From positions 24,148,001-24,212,000 of the forward strand of contig NC_134025.1 of NCBI RefSeq assembly GCF_964204645.1: a stretch of DNA of 64,000 nt. Reading direction: 5' to 3'. This document shows positions 1 through 12,956 of this stretch, one piece after another (position 1 is the first letter of the stretch; each line of letters starts with the position of its first letter). Position numbers and translations under genes: made by a program. Below the pieces are notes generated by a model that worked only from the letters and a program-made list of their open reading frames with translations, was not told the DNA's origin and made no database searches. The stretch comes from Tubulanus polymorphus (taxonomy: Eukaryota > Nemertea > Palaeonemertea > Tubulaniformes > Tubulanidae).

Positions 1-102
1 TTTACAACTATCAATCAACCCTGGTACAAGTGTGGCTTTCACTGTGATGACCACTCACTGAGAAACTGCATTATTTCAAATTATTCATTTCGCTATTTTC
101 AG

Positions 103-2166
103 GTCCAGGGTCATCGCATGCCCCTCCGCCGAGTCGCAACTATCCGAGCAGCCATCCGGGCGGATTTGGCGGGCGTGATCTCGGCCCTCCGGATGAGCCG
201 TACAATAATGGCTACAGTCGACATCCTCCTAGCGGCTATGGGTATCACCCTCCACCGGAATATGGCCGAGGTGCTTATGGTCGACCGGAATATGGACGCG
301 AACGTTACCCACCCTCCGTGAGTCATATCTTACTATCACATGAGTTCATTATTAATTGAATAATCCAGGTGTCCACTCAACTGGAAATCAGGGAATCTGC
401 TTTTTTTTTAAATCAGGGAATTTTGTTTAAAAAAAAGTCAGGGTAATTTGAGATTTCTAGATCGCGCGTAAAATCGAACAATTTCCACCTATGCTTTATG
501 TTTTTGACTGTAATTGATTGGATTATTAGCATATCAAGTCAGGGAAAATTCGGGCAAAAAGCAAGACAAACAAAAGTGGCCACCATGTAATCATTCATAA
601 GAATCATAGTACTTAACAAACAATTTTGCAGGATCCGTACGGACCCCCTGAACGATTCAACGGGCCAGTGCCCCCGAGTTACGGCAAACCTCCGATGTAC
701 GGAGATAGGAATAGTGGCCCGCCGCCTGGTTCTATGCACGAACCGATGGTTACCGGCTCGGGTATTCCTCAACAAGGAGCCGTTCTAATGGTGTACGGTT
801 TGAATATGGAGCGTATGAATTGTGATCGTCTCTTCAACATGTTCTGTCTCTACGGTAATGTCGTACGGGTAAGTTGTACTCTTCGATGCGGATCGCTTTC
901 TTTTCGTCTTTGTAATCCTCGTGTTTTACATATGAATTTTTCATTCCTTCATCGCAGATCAAGTTTCTCAAATCGAAAGAAGGCGTTGCGATGATTCAGA
1001 TGGGGGATGCTTTGTCGGTGGATCGGTCTCTTGTGAATCTCAATAACAGTTTCTTCTTTGATTCAAAACTTCAACTCGGGTATGTTGTTGTAGCCTGTAA
1101 CTGCATATGGACATTATGATGATTTGCCGTTATGAAGTACGTAATAATGACAACTTTTTCCCTGTTTCAGAAAATCAAAGCAAGCATTCCTTCAAGATGT
1201 ACCAAATCCTCATGATCTACCCGATGGTACACCCTCGTTCAAGGACTACATGGGCAACAGGAACAATCGATTCACGAATCCGGAGTCGGCTCAGAAGAAT
1301 CGAATTCAACCACCAGCTAAAGTCCTCCATTATTTCAACGCTCCGCCGAATATGTCCGAGACTGAAATCAGTGACGTAAGTAAAGAACTAAATCGCTCAC
1401 ATTCGCATTGAAATATCCAGTGTTTAGGCTCACTTGATAGAATATTTCTCTAACTTGATTTAGCCAGGAATATCTACGCAGCAAGGCTATTAGAAATAAA
1501 AATCTGAATGGATCCACATGATATATAAATTTTGTGTTTACATTTCCCGCACATTTTTTCAGTTGTTCGAAAACAAAGGTATCAAAGGTCCAAATCGAGT
1601 GAAACCATTCCCTTCGAAGAGTAAGTGTAGCGAATCCTTTAACTTGAATGGCAAAAAAAGCATTAAAAGCATAAAGAACATTTTGATGAATGACCATTTT
1701 GGGATTGTTTCTGTGTAACAGGTGAAAGGAGCTCAACAGGGCTGATCGAATTCGAAAATAAAGCCGAAGCTATGGAAGCGCTGATATGTGCCAACCATGA
1801 ACAGGTTCCAAATCCGAGTACGTATATTTCTAATCTGTTTTCCGGATTATAACCGGTATTTCAAATTATCGTTTTACAGTCAAACCCGCTTAATCGGGAT
1901 TAATTCCATGCGAGAAATTCAAATTAAACGTCTTAAAACATATTTTACGTACATTGATTTATTGGTGGAACATGAATAATATCTGGATAAGATTGAAATC
2001 TGGATTAAATTGATCGGGACTAATCCAGTTTGACTATAGTAGTAGTCTTAAAGATTTGAAATTAAACGAGTATGTGTTTCGTTCTCTTTTAGATGGAAAA
2101 AACCCGTACATATTCAAGATGTGTTTTTCGATGGCACCCATCAAATCGAACGATCATCAGCAATAA
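103..2166 (+). CDS. HNRNPL: hnRNP L homologue, 3' part (RRM3 and RRM4)
   Basis: Partial gene; the 5' exons lie before the window. Exons by phase-consistent GT-AG junctions: 103-317, 632-868, 958-1079, 1171-1375, 1563-1620, 1722-1817, 2093-2166 (stop TAA), giving about 334 residues. The first exon and the start of the second encode a Gly/Pro/Tyr-rich linker. An RRM follows with QGAVLMVYGLN and later NNSFFFDSKLQLGKSKQAF. A second RRM begins PAKVLHYFNAPPNMSE and contains SERSSTGLIEFENKAEA; it ends in IFKMCFS a few residues before the stop. This matches the last two RRMs of hnRNP L / hnRNP LL, nuclear proteins that bind CA-rich RNA and regulate splicing and 3'-end choice (known for the family). 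L and LL cannot be told apart here. No frame break is seen. Confidence 0.93.
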
Positions 2167-3370
2167 GAGTTTGAACTGTCGGCTGTTCTCCCCGTTTTGT
2201 AAATAACTCTGTCTTTCTGTTAACAACAACAGGAAAATTTTCACGTCGTTTACCGCGTAATTGCGACCTTCATTTATTTCTAACCAGCGCGCGAAATGGA
2301 TGATTTTCCTTCGTGTGTTCATGATATGGATGTAAATTCGTGTAATCTACTTTCAGAATTTTAGCGAAAAATTCTGACTATGTGTACAGTTTTCTAGCAA
2401 TGCCTGTCAAAATGTTTGTTTCAAATCAATGGCACAATGTCCTTCATCCAGTTCCATGCTTGCGAGTTAGAGTTAATTCTTAAATTAGTTCGTTTTCATC
2501 TTTGTTATCTTTGAGTCAAATCTTCAACTCAAATTAGACAAAACTGTGGAACTTGGTCCTGTGCATTGCAATATATAGATTCTTGATCCCCAGCCATAAT
2601 ACAGCTTCACTTTTCATCTTGATTACAATGATAATTTTGTTTAATTTTAGCCCCTTGAACATGACAATTAACTGTTTTAGTGGTCAGCTTTTATTTTTAG
2701 TACTGTTACTCAACCAAAATTCAGTTGCAAAAATTTTGCGAGCAAATTTTTAAGTTTAGCAAGTGTACTGTTAAATTTCAGTTATTAGTGGGTGTTGACT
2801 TCAAAAAATTTGACTTGCTGGTGTTATTTTGTTAAATGTTTTCGCAGTGTTGCAATTTTTTGCGACACTCCGTTGGAATTGCATGTTGTTCGCAACGCAA
2901 CTTATGGTCATTATGTATTAAAGATTCCACGGCTAATTTCCGTAGTTTTGTATTACATGTTTATGATACCGGGTAAATACATAAAAAATATATAGACACT
3001 GTTGCAAGTGTGCATCTATTCTGAAGCTCCTCGACTTATTTGTCTGGTTGCAGACGAAAAAAATTGTTACTAGAATATGAAGGTGACACAATTTCAAAAA
3101 GGAAAACATTACTAGAAGTTATTGTTAATATTCCACTGAAATAATGTAGCCTATTTTTATAATGAAGCAATGTACATATAACACATCAATGTTTCACCCC
3201 ATTTGAAATTATTGTCCTTCAATCGTTGAATCGTTTGTAGTTTGACAAGTATATTAATTAATTACTGGTGAATAATGTGAAGATTTATTATTACCATATT
3301 TACAACTCCATCACTGTACAGATCCAATAGGTGAAAAAAATAAAGAATGGCTTTGTGTAAAATATTTTGT
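2167..3370 (+). other. hnRNP L 3'UTR with poly(A) signal
   Basis: About 1.2 kb of AT-rich DNA follows the hnRNP L stop with no coding exon visible. An AATAAA at 3339-3344 is followed by a T/G-rich stretch (TGTGTAAAATATTTTGTTATG), so the transcript probably ends near 3360-3370. The exact cleavage site is inferred. Confidence 0.6.
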
Positions 3371-3776
3371 TATGATTTTTGCGTTCTATTCTGCATCCGG
3401 ACGGGAAGGTTCATTTGTTGTGCATGTAGGGACTTGTCACAATTGATAGCAAATGAATAGAACCAGTCTTTGACCAACAGCTGTTGGTTACAGTAGGATC
3501 GCAGTAGAGCGACGGAGATCTAGTGGAAACATCCTCTACCAGGACGGTTAAATTCCGAAAAAATACTGATCACGCCAAGCGAAATTCCGGGGGCCGTACG
3601 GTGCTGCCACCAAGTCATTCATGGCTCTCACGTACACGATCGAGTCTGTTTTCATTCAGATTTGACAGATGCTCCCAACCCAACGACGGCAAAAATGCGT
3701 GTTCTGTGAAATGTGAACGTATATTGATTTCACCTGCTATCCAAAAGTTTATGAACTAACTAAAGAAGCTGTAAGG

Positions 3777-6700
3777 ATGGGAGCCGGTTGCAGTGGGGGT
3801 CAACTGTCTTCTAGAAATGTGGAGAAAAGTGTCGTTAGTAAGTGTAATCAAATACCAACAATTAATAAATATGTCAATACCAATCAATTGAAAAGTAACC
3901 CTTTATTGTGCTCTGAAATCTTCGATAACTTGTTTCTGAGCAATCAATAAAACAGATCAAAACTGTGTTTTTCAGATTCTCTCATTGAAAATATTCCTTC
4001 ATTCAAGATTATTTTAGTTGGCAAGTATTATTTTATAAATTATAGGTAGTAAGCAGCCAGCCCATGATTATAATTTTAATTGAGCCATATTAATTGATAT
4101 CTTTGATTGACAGGTGATCCTGAAGTTGGCAAGTCGAGCGTGTTTAAGCGATACATGAAAAATCAGTTTGATTCGACGTACGCCCCGAATAAACAAGTCA
4201 GTATCCATAACGTTGTACGGAAAATAAACATTCCTGAAAATACTGTTGTTGCCGTAACGATGTGGGATTTACCAGGGAGAGAAGATATGGACCTCAGGAA
4301 GACCTATTACAGAGATGCTGATGCTGCTATTGGTAAGAACAAGGTCTAAAGCTCGTTGCTAAGTTTTTAACTAGAATTTTTTTGTAAAACACAATTACCT
4401 ACTAATGGCAAAGCGAGCTGTTGCGCTCTTTTCATCTTTCATTCCGGATCTGTCTTATCGAGTATACCAGACCACATCCAAGTGATGGTATCCCAGGACC
4501 CCTAGTAATCGAAAATAGAAGTGATGAATATACCATAGCAATAAACTAAGATCAAAATTTTAGATTTACTTCCTTGTGAAAACCAGTCCCTGTGTCTTAA
4601 ACAATTTCTCATGTTTAAATCACAGAATGCAAATCTTTTTTAGTCGTCGTTGATATAACCGATATTGAGAGTATTGAAATGGCTGGAACATGGAAACATG
4701 AAATTAGCAACAACGTTACGGTAAAACAGATCACTACAATAGTTGATGAGAATGGCCAAGAGACAAAGCAGACAAACTATGTAAAACCTCCATTAGGCTC
4801 AATACCGGTGATTCTTTTTGGAAATAAATACGACTTGGTGAGTGGAAAACCTTACATTGGTACAATTTAAAATGTCAAGTTACATTACTGACAGACTTAC
4901 CTCTTTCATATGGTTAAGTTGCTTATTTGTCTAAAAAAATTCATACTCTATAATACTACGATGCCATTGATACCTTTTTTATTGCGGGTGTTTAAGAAAA
5001 CTCTAGTCAGCTCAGGTGAAATCTGACTTCAGCAGTAAGCCTACATAAAGATTGTCTGGAAGACAGCAGTGCAAAAAGATATAGTGTCTTTATTTTGTTT
5101 CAGATTGATCAATCGTCTTCTGAAGCAAAAGATGAAAATGAAGTAAAAGAAAAAATGTTGAAAGCTGAAGAAACATGCGATGCGAAAAATGCTGAATCGA
5201 TAAAAGAAGACAAAATCGATGAAACTGATAAGCAAAATGACATCCTCGGCGTTACGAAAATTCCAGGTATCGATTGATATACAAACATCTCTTGTGAACA
5301 TCAACCAAATATGTACTCATTACTCGTTTACTCGTATAGTTTGAGTAAAATCTCGTTTTCATTGTCTTGAAGAGACGTACAGAAAAGATGGTAACGTGCC
5401 CGATGAGTTTTTCATCAACGATCCGTTAGAAAATTCAAAACTCGTCGAGAAGAATAACAACGTGAATCAAAATGCGGATTATGATGAAGATGAAAAGGCA
5501 GCGATTGAGGATGAACGGAAAGAAGAAAACCTTCCCGCGTGTGTTCAACTTTTACAAGAAATTGAAAAAGCCTATGGCTTTATATCGAGGTTATTAAACA
5601 CTGCGTGTCAAACCTTTTTTTAAAGCATATATTGACATCAATTCAAGTAAAACTAAACATTTTTTAATGTGTACACATTAATTGATTAGATGTCTGTAAT
5701 TTTTAGTTTTCACTGTTCTGCAAAAAGTGCTGAAGGTAATATCGATATTGCGGTTCAAGCGCTTATTAGACACCTTCTACGCAAGAAGGGGACATTTGCA
5801 AGTTTCGACAAAAAGAAAACTTCACAAGAAAGCGGAGAAAAACTTACAATTATCAACGACAACCACAACAAACGTGTCAATGCGAAGCCTCAACGAAAAC
5901 TACAAAACAGAGTTATCGATCTGGAAAATGTTGGAATAACAGAGGTTAGAAGAGCATGTGCTAGTTTATTGCTGCATTATGTATCATTATTGGAATGTTA
6001 AAGCCATGTAAATTTTCTTGATAATTAGATCATAATTTTTCAAATTTCATTTTCAGTTGGATGATCTGTTTGTTCAGTGTCACGTCCCGTTGGAAATGGC
6101 AGTCAAATTCAAGAAAAATTTGAAACGATCTTTAAAATATTTCAAACAAGAGTGCCTTTTGATGGGTGTAGTTGATGATGAACACTGCAGCTTGGAGGAT
6201 TGTATTTTCTCGCTTCGAACTATGCTTGGTGATGAAAAACTTCTCATTGTAATTACTTTGTACATTATATATTTCCCTTAGCAGAATCTATATCAGAACA
6301 AGAACTTATCAACTTCAGAAAGTAAAATGGTAATTATTGCGTTTTGGTTTCGTGAAATTTACATGTATGTTTTTGTTCACACAGGCGAATGAAGGTGACA
6401 ATTTCATAAAATTAGAAGTTCATGGTTTGACGGAAGAACTCGATGATAATATTCAGAAAGTTTTGTCTCATTTTAATGATAAGGTAATTTTCTCGCTTTT
6501 AGAAAAGCTAATCTTCGATGTTTAAAGCTGCTACTGTCGAATTCAGTTCACGATAAGGACAACAGTTTATATACCGTATATATACACTATAATTCAGCGT
6601 ATTTTACTAGTTTTCTGTATGTATTTCAGTTTGGCATGGTTTGTCAGACGATCTTACGCGATAGTCCCGCTGTAAGTTGCTTCCTCGAAAAAACACACAA

Positions 6701-6932
6701 TCTCATCAAAGTACGTGGAGAAGAAATCATTGAAAATTATACTAACATGTCAGCAGATGATACCGACCAACAACAACAGCAACAACGTTGTGCAAAACCA
6801 AATATTGCAGCTTTAGTCAGAAAGATCGACGCTAATCGAGCGAAAATCATGCATGCGCAGGAACTTATTCATCTAAATGTCGAACAAGTTGAAAAGACTG
6901 CGAAAAAAGTACAGACCTCATTGATGTGGTAG
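3777..6932 (+). CDS. Atypical Rab/Ras-type GTPase, N-terminal lipid motif, long acidic insert
   Basis: Exons 3777-3837, 3976-4020, 4114-4332, 4644-4837, 5104-5266, 5373-5589, 5707-5944, 6057-6248, 6282-6329, 6385-6483, 6630-6932 join in phase to 592 residues. Residues 1-6 MGAGCS fit N-myristoylation plus a palmitoylatable Cys5. GTPase boxes: P-loop GDPEVGKSS (36-44), G3 WDLPGRED (86-93), G4 NKYD (169-172), G5 SAK (304-306). The Gln that follows DxxG in Rab/Ras proteins is Arg here, so hydrolysis may be impaired (inference). G4 and G5 are about 130 residues apart, far more than in ordinary Rabs, because of a Glu/Lys/Asp-rich insert (about 174-295). The C-terminal 200 residues look helical with a short Gln run and end TSLMW, with no prenylation Cys. 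Intron 2 has a GC donor. No named orthologue recognised. Confidence 0.85.
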
Positions 6933-7830
6933 GTTAGGAACAACAGATATGTCGTTATATCACGTTTAGTCGTTTAGTAGTAGAACGGAATCTTTGAGCA
7001 TGTTTAGGCCTTATAATGGATGTTTCTCAAGTCATGCATTACTGGCTGTTGACTCAACTGATTCCACCAGATGGCGATTGGTTGTTTCATTTTGATAAAT
7101 TTTATGGCATGAAATTCTATTATGGGACTTTTTCGTCTATACAAAGGAAGATATTTTACTGTTTGTGATCAGTAAGAGAATTTATCTTTGTATGCGAGGC
7201 TGCAAGTTCAATTCTTGTTGACACTTACAAAATGCACACGAAGCAAAATGATTGAGAATAATTCTAATTGGGAAGAATATGGTAGTAGTCTATCTTCTAT
7301 TGTTTAGTTCATTTAGTATTACTTACCTCTGTCAAGAAATTAATAGCGAAAATCAAAATGAATGGGTATTCTATTAGTAACCGTACAATGATTGTGCAAT
7401 AATTTCTATTTTACACGCAGTTTAATATGCATAAGTTTTTTTAAAGTATTATGCAGCATCTTTATGATTATTGGATGGCTTTATGAAACTGTACGGTGCG
7501 CTCATGTTTATGAGGTTAGTTCATTGAAATTTTGTTCAAATTCGATAAGAATCGTGTTCCATTTCTGATTGAATCTACATTAGTATTTTATCGTGTATCG
7601 TTATGAAAACTGCTGATTATTTATGTATTTATTAAAATGATCTCTTGTTGATTACTGCTGATCAATGATAACAATAAGCATAGTTTTATAGACTTTATCT
7701 TTATAAAAAAAACTGTTGATCAGTTGATGCAAATATTTCTGTAGTAAATGTATAGTAGATGATTACCAAGTTGAGCTGGTTTCACTTGATTAAAAATTGG
7801 TGATTAAATAAATTGATTATATTCAATGAA
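6933..7830 (+). other. 3'UTR of the GTPase gene, convergent end
   Basis: AT-rich, with no exon-like stretch. AATAAA at 7807-7812 is a likely poly(A) signal for the GTPase gene. On the opposite strand, TTTATT at 7628-7633 (AATAAA in reverse) could serve the lectin-astacin gene that ends at 7965, so the two 3'UTRs probably overlap by up to about 200 bp. Confidence 0.5.
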
Positions 7831-7964
7831 TCATTGTTTTCCGTTTTTGACTTGGGGATTCCAATGGTTCGAGGAAAAGGCATGCCTTTTTTCGATGTAC
7901 GAATGAGTGAATATGAAATAAACAAAAGGAAGGATCAATGCTGCAGTATATATATTGCTACGAA

Positions 7965-10900
7965 CTAAGGACAGGCTTGTTCATTACACGCTAACGATGA
8001 AGTGCTCGATCCGATGATACAGTCGATACCACCTCTGGCAGGTGAAGGATTAGTACACGTACGGGTTCGAGTTCGGGTCCCTCCACCACACGTTGCTGTA
8101 CATTTGCTGTACGCTGACCACGTTGACCAATATCCCTCCATTGGACCTAGAAATAGGCAGAATCAATAGAAACTAAATAGACAACTGTGTCCTCTGAAAG
8201 ATGATTTAGAACTTTGTTGTTGAATGTTTCGATTGATAGCAATATGATTTCGAAATTTCCGCTCACTTGGCCGACACTTTTCAATCTACCATGCAATCGT
8301 AGTTAATTTGTACAAATTGGAGAAAACCGAAAATATCAACAATTATATATGTATCATCAAGACCCGATTTTTCATTTGAATGTCGAGACATTCTATAGCT
8401 AAGATCTATGCATTTGAATAAAATTGTTCTTCATTTGTTACCGTTCCCGAGTTGGTATACGTCAACGGCGGAATCGGTCCCAGTTCCGCCACCTGTGCAA
8501 TCATCTGATGGTTCAAACAATGTGTGAAGGGCAACACTGTAACCGGCGTAGCAGTAACCGTCAAATCTTAACAAAGCGTACTGATAACCGAGCGCTTCGT
8601 TAGCTAAAACACATTTCTGAAAAAGGAGGAGTAATGTTCTAGAATAGTTTTCACCAAGAATCATTTGGTTTTTTTTCGTGACGAAAAGAAGAATCATAAT
8701 TATCTCGTTTATAGTAGATACGTAGGTCAATGTTCCAATTTTTCAAAAGTAAATTTCATTGTCAATGGTTACCTCAATCTTGTTCGTTCGATTCTTGTAA
8801 TATTCTTCCAGGTGCTTGCGGTTGTCTTCCAAACTTTCCATAATGTCCATCAGTTCATCATCCCAGCAACCAGCCCATGTATACGCCACTGAAACCGACA
8901 TTCTTAATGTGCAAGGATTTTTGAAATGAAAATGATTGAAGACATTGTTTTTCTTCGCACATATATACCTGATGTTGGACAAGCCTCGGTCATGCAATTC
9001 TCCGTCTCACTTGACGACCCGCTGCATGGTTGACCCTGTAGTCCAGGAACTGGGTTATCGCATTGTCTGCTTCTCTGACGAGAGCCGCCTCCACAAGTTT
9101 TTGTGCATTTTGTCCACGATCCCCAACTTCCCCAGTTACCGTCTACAACCAAATGATTTAATGATTTAAGTAATGATTTTCGTTAATCAACCGAAAAAAC
9201 TGCAGTTTCTTTTAATCGAATAAGTGCCACGTAAGTGTGAATTTTACCTTCATCGCAGTTGTACAAACGACGTATTTCTTTGATATCGAGATCACTGGGT
9301 CCATCACGTTGGCCAATCGAATCAAGAGTAGTCTCTTTTAGAGGAATCAGTGTCATCACTGATCGGTCGATGCCAAACGCATATAAACTGTAGTGCATAA
9401 CGCTATTGTAATCGTACTCAAACCCATTCGTGACTGAGTCTCCTTTCTTTTCGAAGTTTACTTCAGCTCCTATATAAAGATGGAGAAATTCTTCCACTTC
9501 TAGCTACCGTCTTAGCCTTATAACTAAGATCGATTGTATGAGTTCCATAATGGGAAATGGAGGGATGAATATACAATCTAATCTCTTTTTTAAGGCTTGC
9601 AGTTTGCGCTTTAAGAAAGCAGCCCTTTAACTGAATACAATGATTATACCTGGTTTAAGGTTATCTAGATTCACTTTCACGTATTCATCCCTATCCGGGC
9701 GAACGTGCTCGTGCCAAAATCCCATCGCGTGCATCAGCTCGTGCTGCACGGTTCCTGCGTAGAATAAACAATCCGGATGTAGGTTCATTTCTTGTCCACC
9801 CTCGGTTCGCAAATTCTCAAAATCCGTCTGTCGTCCAACATAAGACCAACACCTGAAGAAAAAGGTGGCGGAGAGAGTTCTGCACGACTGTTATTGATCT
9901 CAGTTAATGAGCAAAACCCACAGTTGATGATAACACAATTTATTTTGTCAGTTTCGTAGTTTTGACTAAACTTCATCATCAGAGAAACAACAAAAAAAGA
10001 ATATGTGTTTTGTTCACTAAGAGGTCTGCATTTTCATCGAAATTTGAATTTAAAAGATACATTAAACATTCTAATACTGGATACATACGCGTAAAGATCG
10101 CCTTTTATGTAAATATAATGTTTTTCGTCCGTTCTTTCGACGAATTTAACACATGTTTTGGTGTGGAAGAATTCCATATAGCTCTTTATTAACTGTTTGT
10201 CGTATGATGCTGAAAACAAAAATATTTTTTCTTTTGTCAAAATTTCATTGCAATTAAAACTGGTATCATAACGGTCAATTAGGACTTACCCATTTCTGGA
10301 CTAAAGGTGTATGGAATGATACCATTTGGCCATCGATATGTTTCTCCGATCAGTGCACTCCTCTTCACGTGTGTACTAAATAAAGGGTATGAATTTTCAC
10401 TATGATGATATTAGTTGAATTGAAGTTGAAGTTTGTAAACGAAATTAAATCAAAACCTTCTTTCTATTCTTCTGATAGGGGGTATATCTCTCTTGTTGGT
10501 TTTCTTCCGGCTGCGGAAGCGTTCTCTTCGATGGATAGCATTCTGTACCTCCTTTGGATTGTTCGGATCCTTTCCATCATCGAGAGCCAATTTCTGACCG
10601 GGTGTTAGTTTGATATCCATCTCGAAAAGTCCAGCCATTCCTTAAGCATACATGAGTACATGAGAGATTATTCAAACGGAGAACAAAAGGCGAGATTTAA
10701 TGCGAAAAGTTCGAATAATTCACCAAGTTTCTCGTTTATTTTCTCCAAGCGATCGAGCGATTGTTTTTGCTTTTTCATTTTTTCTTTAATTTTCCTGCGT
10801 TTTTCAATTCTAGCATTCATTTCTTCCACCACTCTTTTATCCTCTGTTAATAATAAAGCAGCTTCCGGTGATTTGTGTGAGAAATAGTACATAATTTCTA

Positions 10901-12956
10901 TTTCCGATTAAGACGGCCAATCATCGTATAGGTTTACGGTTCCCCTGCTCGTGAGATAAACGAATTTTCACTTACTAGGAGTATCCAACTCACAAAGAAA
11001 TTTTAGTTTCTTTTCGCAATCGACTTTTTTTAATTTCATGTTGCTACCTAATGCCATACAATGGCCTTCCGAGATGCCTTCATCCAAATACTTCCAAATA
11101 GACTAAAATCAACAGACAGCTAGCAATAACATGTGTTTTATCTTCCTGTCAAACATATTCAAAATATCACAATATAGGAAAAGTTCTTGGCAAAAAAAGG
11201 ACTATTTTCGCAGCTGTCGATGGCTAAAAGTCGACCTCAAGTTCAATTTTGTTTTGTCTATTGCCCAAGAATTTATTCATTAAACTTAGACTTCAACTGA
11301 ACTAAGCATAAGCAAGATCTATTGAATCTTAAGGATCGATTTCATTCAATTTCCTGTTCGTCAAGAGCTATTTTCATTATGAAATATCGCGAAATAATCA
11401 ATCAAATAGATTTTTCGAATCGGATATTTACCCATCTGCTCGATTGATCGACCACGGAATCATCGACCCATTTGAACAATCCAGTTTCATTGCGCAAACC
11501 TATCCAAACATCGCCATGTGACGACAATTCATGTTTTTCCTTCTTTCCTTTGTGCGCCCTGAAATTCAAAATCACTTTTCACACAAGATATTAGGATGAT
11601 TTCAAATCATACATATATTCCCATACTTATTGAAATATTTACACACAATAAGCCAAACACTCGCCAAGTGTACAGTAATCTCAAATCTGAGTTAACTCTA
11701 TAGACAATGAACTGATTTTACCTCAGGGTTAACTCTAACTCACAACTGTGGAACTGGATCCAGGGAACCATGTTTCTCGTAAAACGCGCACGACACAGGA
11801 AAACCTGTCTCCCTCCAGTTTCCGTGTTTTCCCTTCGCCGTTGAGCGTACGTTGGGCTTAAATTAGCTTTAGGGAAATGTAATGTACGACCACATACCTA
11901 GTTTTATCTTCTAAATGGGGTTTTATTTTTTTGAAATCGAAAAGTCGTTTGATCACCGCTAATTGTCCATTCTTTTCGCATTCCGCTTTCGCCTGATGCC
12001 AGGTTTTTCTTTTCGCCGGCAGCCTATAACATTTATCTCCTACCGCGAAACCATTTCTTTTGCAATCACTTGCAGCTACAATAAATTGATTAATTGAAAA
12101 TGTGATGCATTCTTTTGAAATGCATTGTTTTGATCTTAAAATAGCGGTTGTAATTTATTTGTTATTCATTTGGTTGGTGAATTTCGTTTGATGTTTTAAT
12201 TGAGTGTCCCTTACAGACCCACCACACCTACCGGGAGCGAAACAGGGGGTTTTATTTTGAAATCGAAAATCGAAGTACAGATATAGTTTTGTGATCGGCG
12301 GTCGAGTATACATAATTTTTTGTTTAAATTGAAGTACATAATTGGGAAATTCGGATGTTAGCGTATGCAAGACACGATACCAGCGTTATCCATATGCTGG
12401 AATTTCAAAGGGGCTGCATTCATTGTCAAGTGTCGTGGCGGCTCAAGTATCAAGACTTCCGATTTCGATCCCCAAGAATATAGGAAATTTAAGCTAAATT
12501 TTGGTGTAATCTTCTATTTTTTTCACAGTAGATCAATATGTTTCAAAGCAATTATCAACATTGATATAATCTTGACATCCAGACTGGAAGAAGGGGGCAG
12601 AAGAAGGGGCAGAAGATATTTTGTAAAGGGTGGCTGAGTTTCCGAGTGTTGATGTGAAAATGAAAGGGGTGCCGGCCACCCCGCTAAAACCTGTTGTGGA
12701 GAACACTGCAATTACACCAAAAATTTGAGTTTAACTTTTTTGTGAAACTGAGCCCAGGATACCAATCATTATACTTTTTCAGTTTCTTGCATTAATTTTT
12801 CTTTTCAAGGAAAGAAGAAAAAGTAAAATACAACTTGCCTTCTGTCGTAGCTATTTTAATCGGGACATTTCTGTCGTGGGCTAAATCACGATGGCGACCA
12901 CTTCCAACTTTTAACAAAGCGAAACATAAACAAAGCAATACCCATGTAACTTTCAT
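7965..12956 (-). CDS. Secreted C-type lectin - astacin metalloprotease - TSP1 multidomain protein
   Basis: Fourteen phase-consistent exons (minus order): 12839-12956, 11898-12075, 11432-11558, 10976-11102, 10724-10861 (or to 10897), 10457-10640, 10290-10375, 10089-10209, 9650-9852, 9248-9469, 8969-9142, 8773-8888, 8442-8616, 7965-8146; about 716 residues. Signal peptide (MKVTWVLLCLCFALLKVG); C-type lectin fold about 42-183 (CYRL, DVWIGLRN, FKWVDDS, GHCMAL, DCEKKLKFLCEL); a basic, coiled linker; a propeptide with the aspartate-switch-like FEMDIKLTPGQ and KKTNKR/VKRS cleavage sites; astacin catalytic domain about 320-500 with HELMHAMGFWHEH near 396 and Met-turn SVMHY. Then TSP1 (WGSWTKCTKTCGGG), a Cys domain starting YTWAGCWDDE, and a second TSP1 (WSTWSAYSKCTATCGGG). 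Zinc ligands are intact, so it should be active. Intron 1 has a GC donor. The exon 5 acceptor is uncertain. Confidence 0.88.
12076..12838. other. Intron 1 of the lectin-astacin gene
   Basis: A 763-bp intron between the signal-peptide exon and the first lectin exon. It holds short ORFs without splice or family support and a G/A-rich patch near 12590-12640. No gene or clear repeat was found in it. Confidence 0.5.

Noticed and set aside
12240-12275. GGGGTTTTATTTTGAAATCGAAAA-like segment similar to part of lectin exon 2
   Set aside because: Only about 24 bp match, in low-complexity sequence; not enough to claim a duplicated exon.
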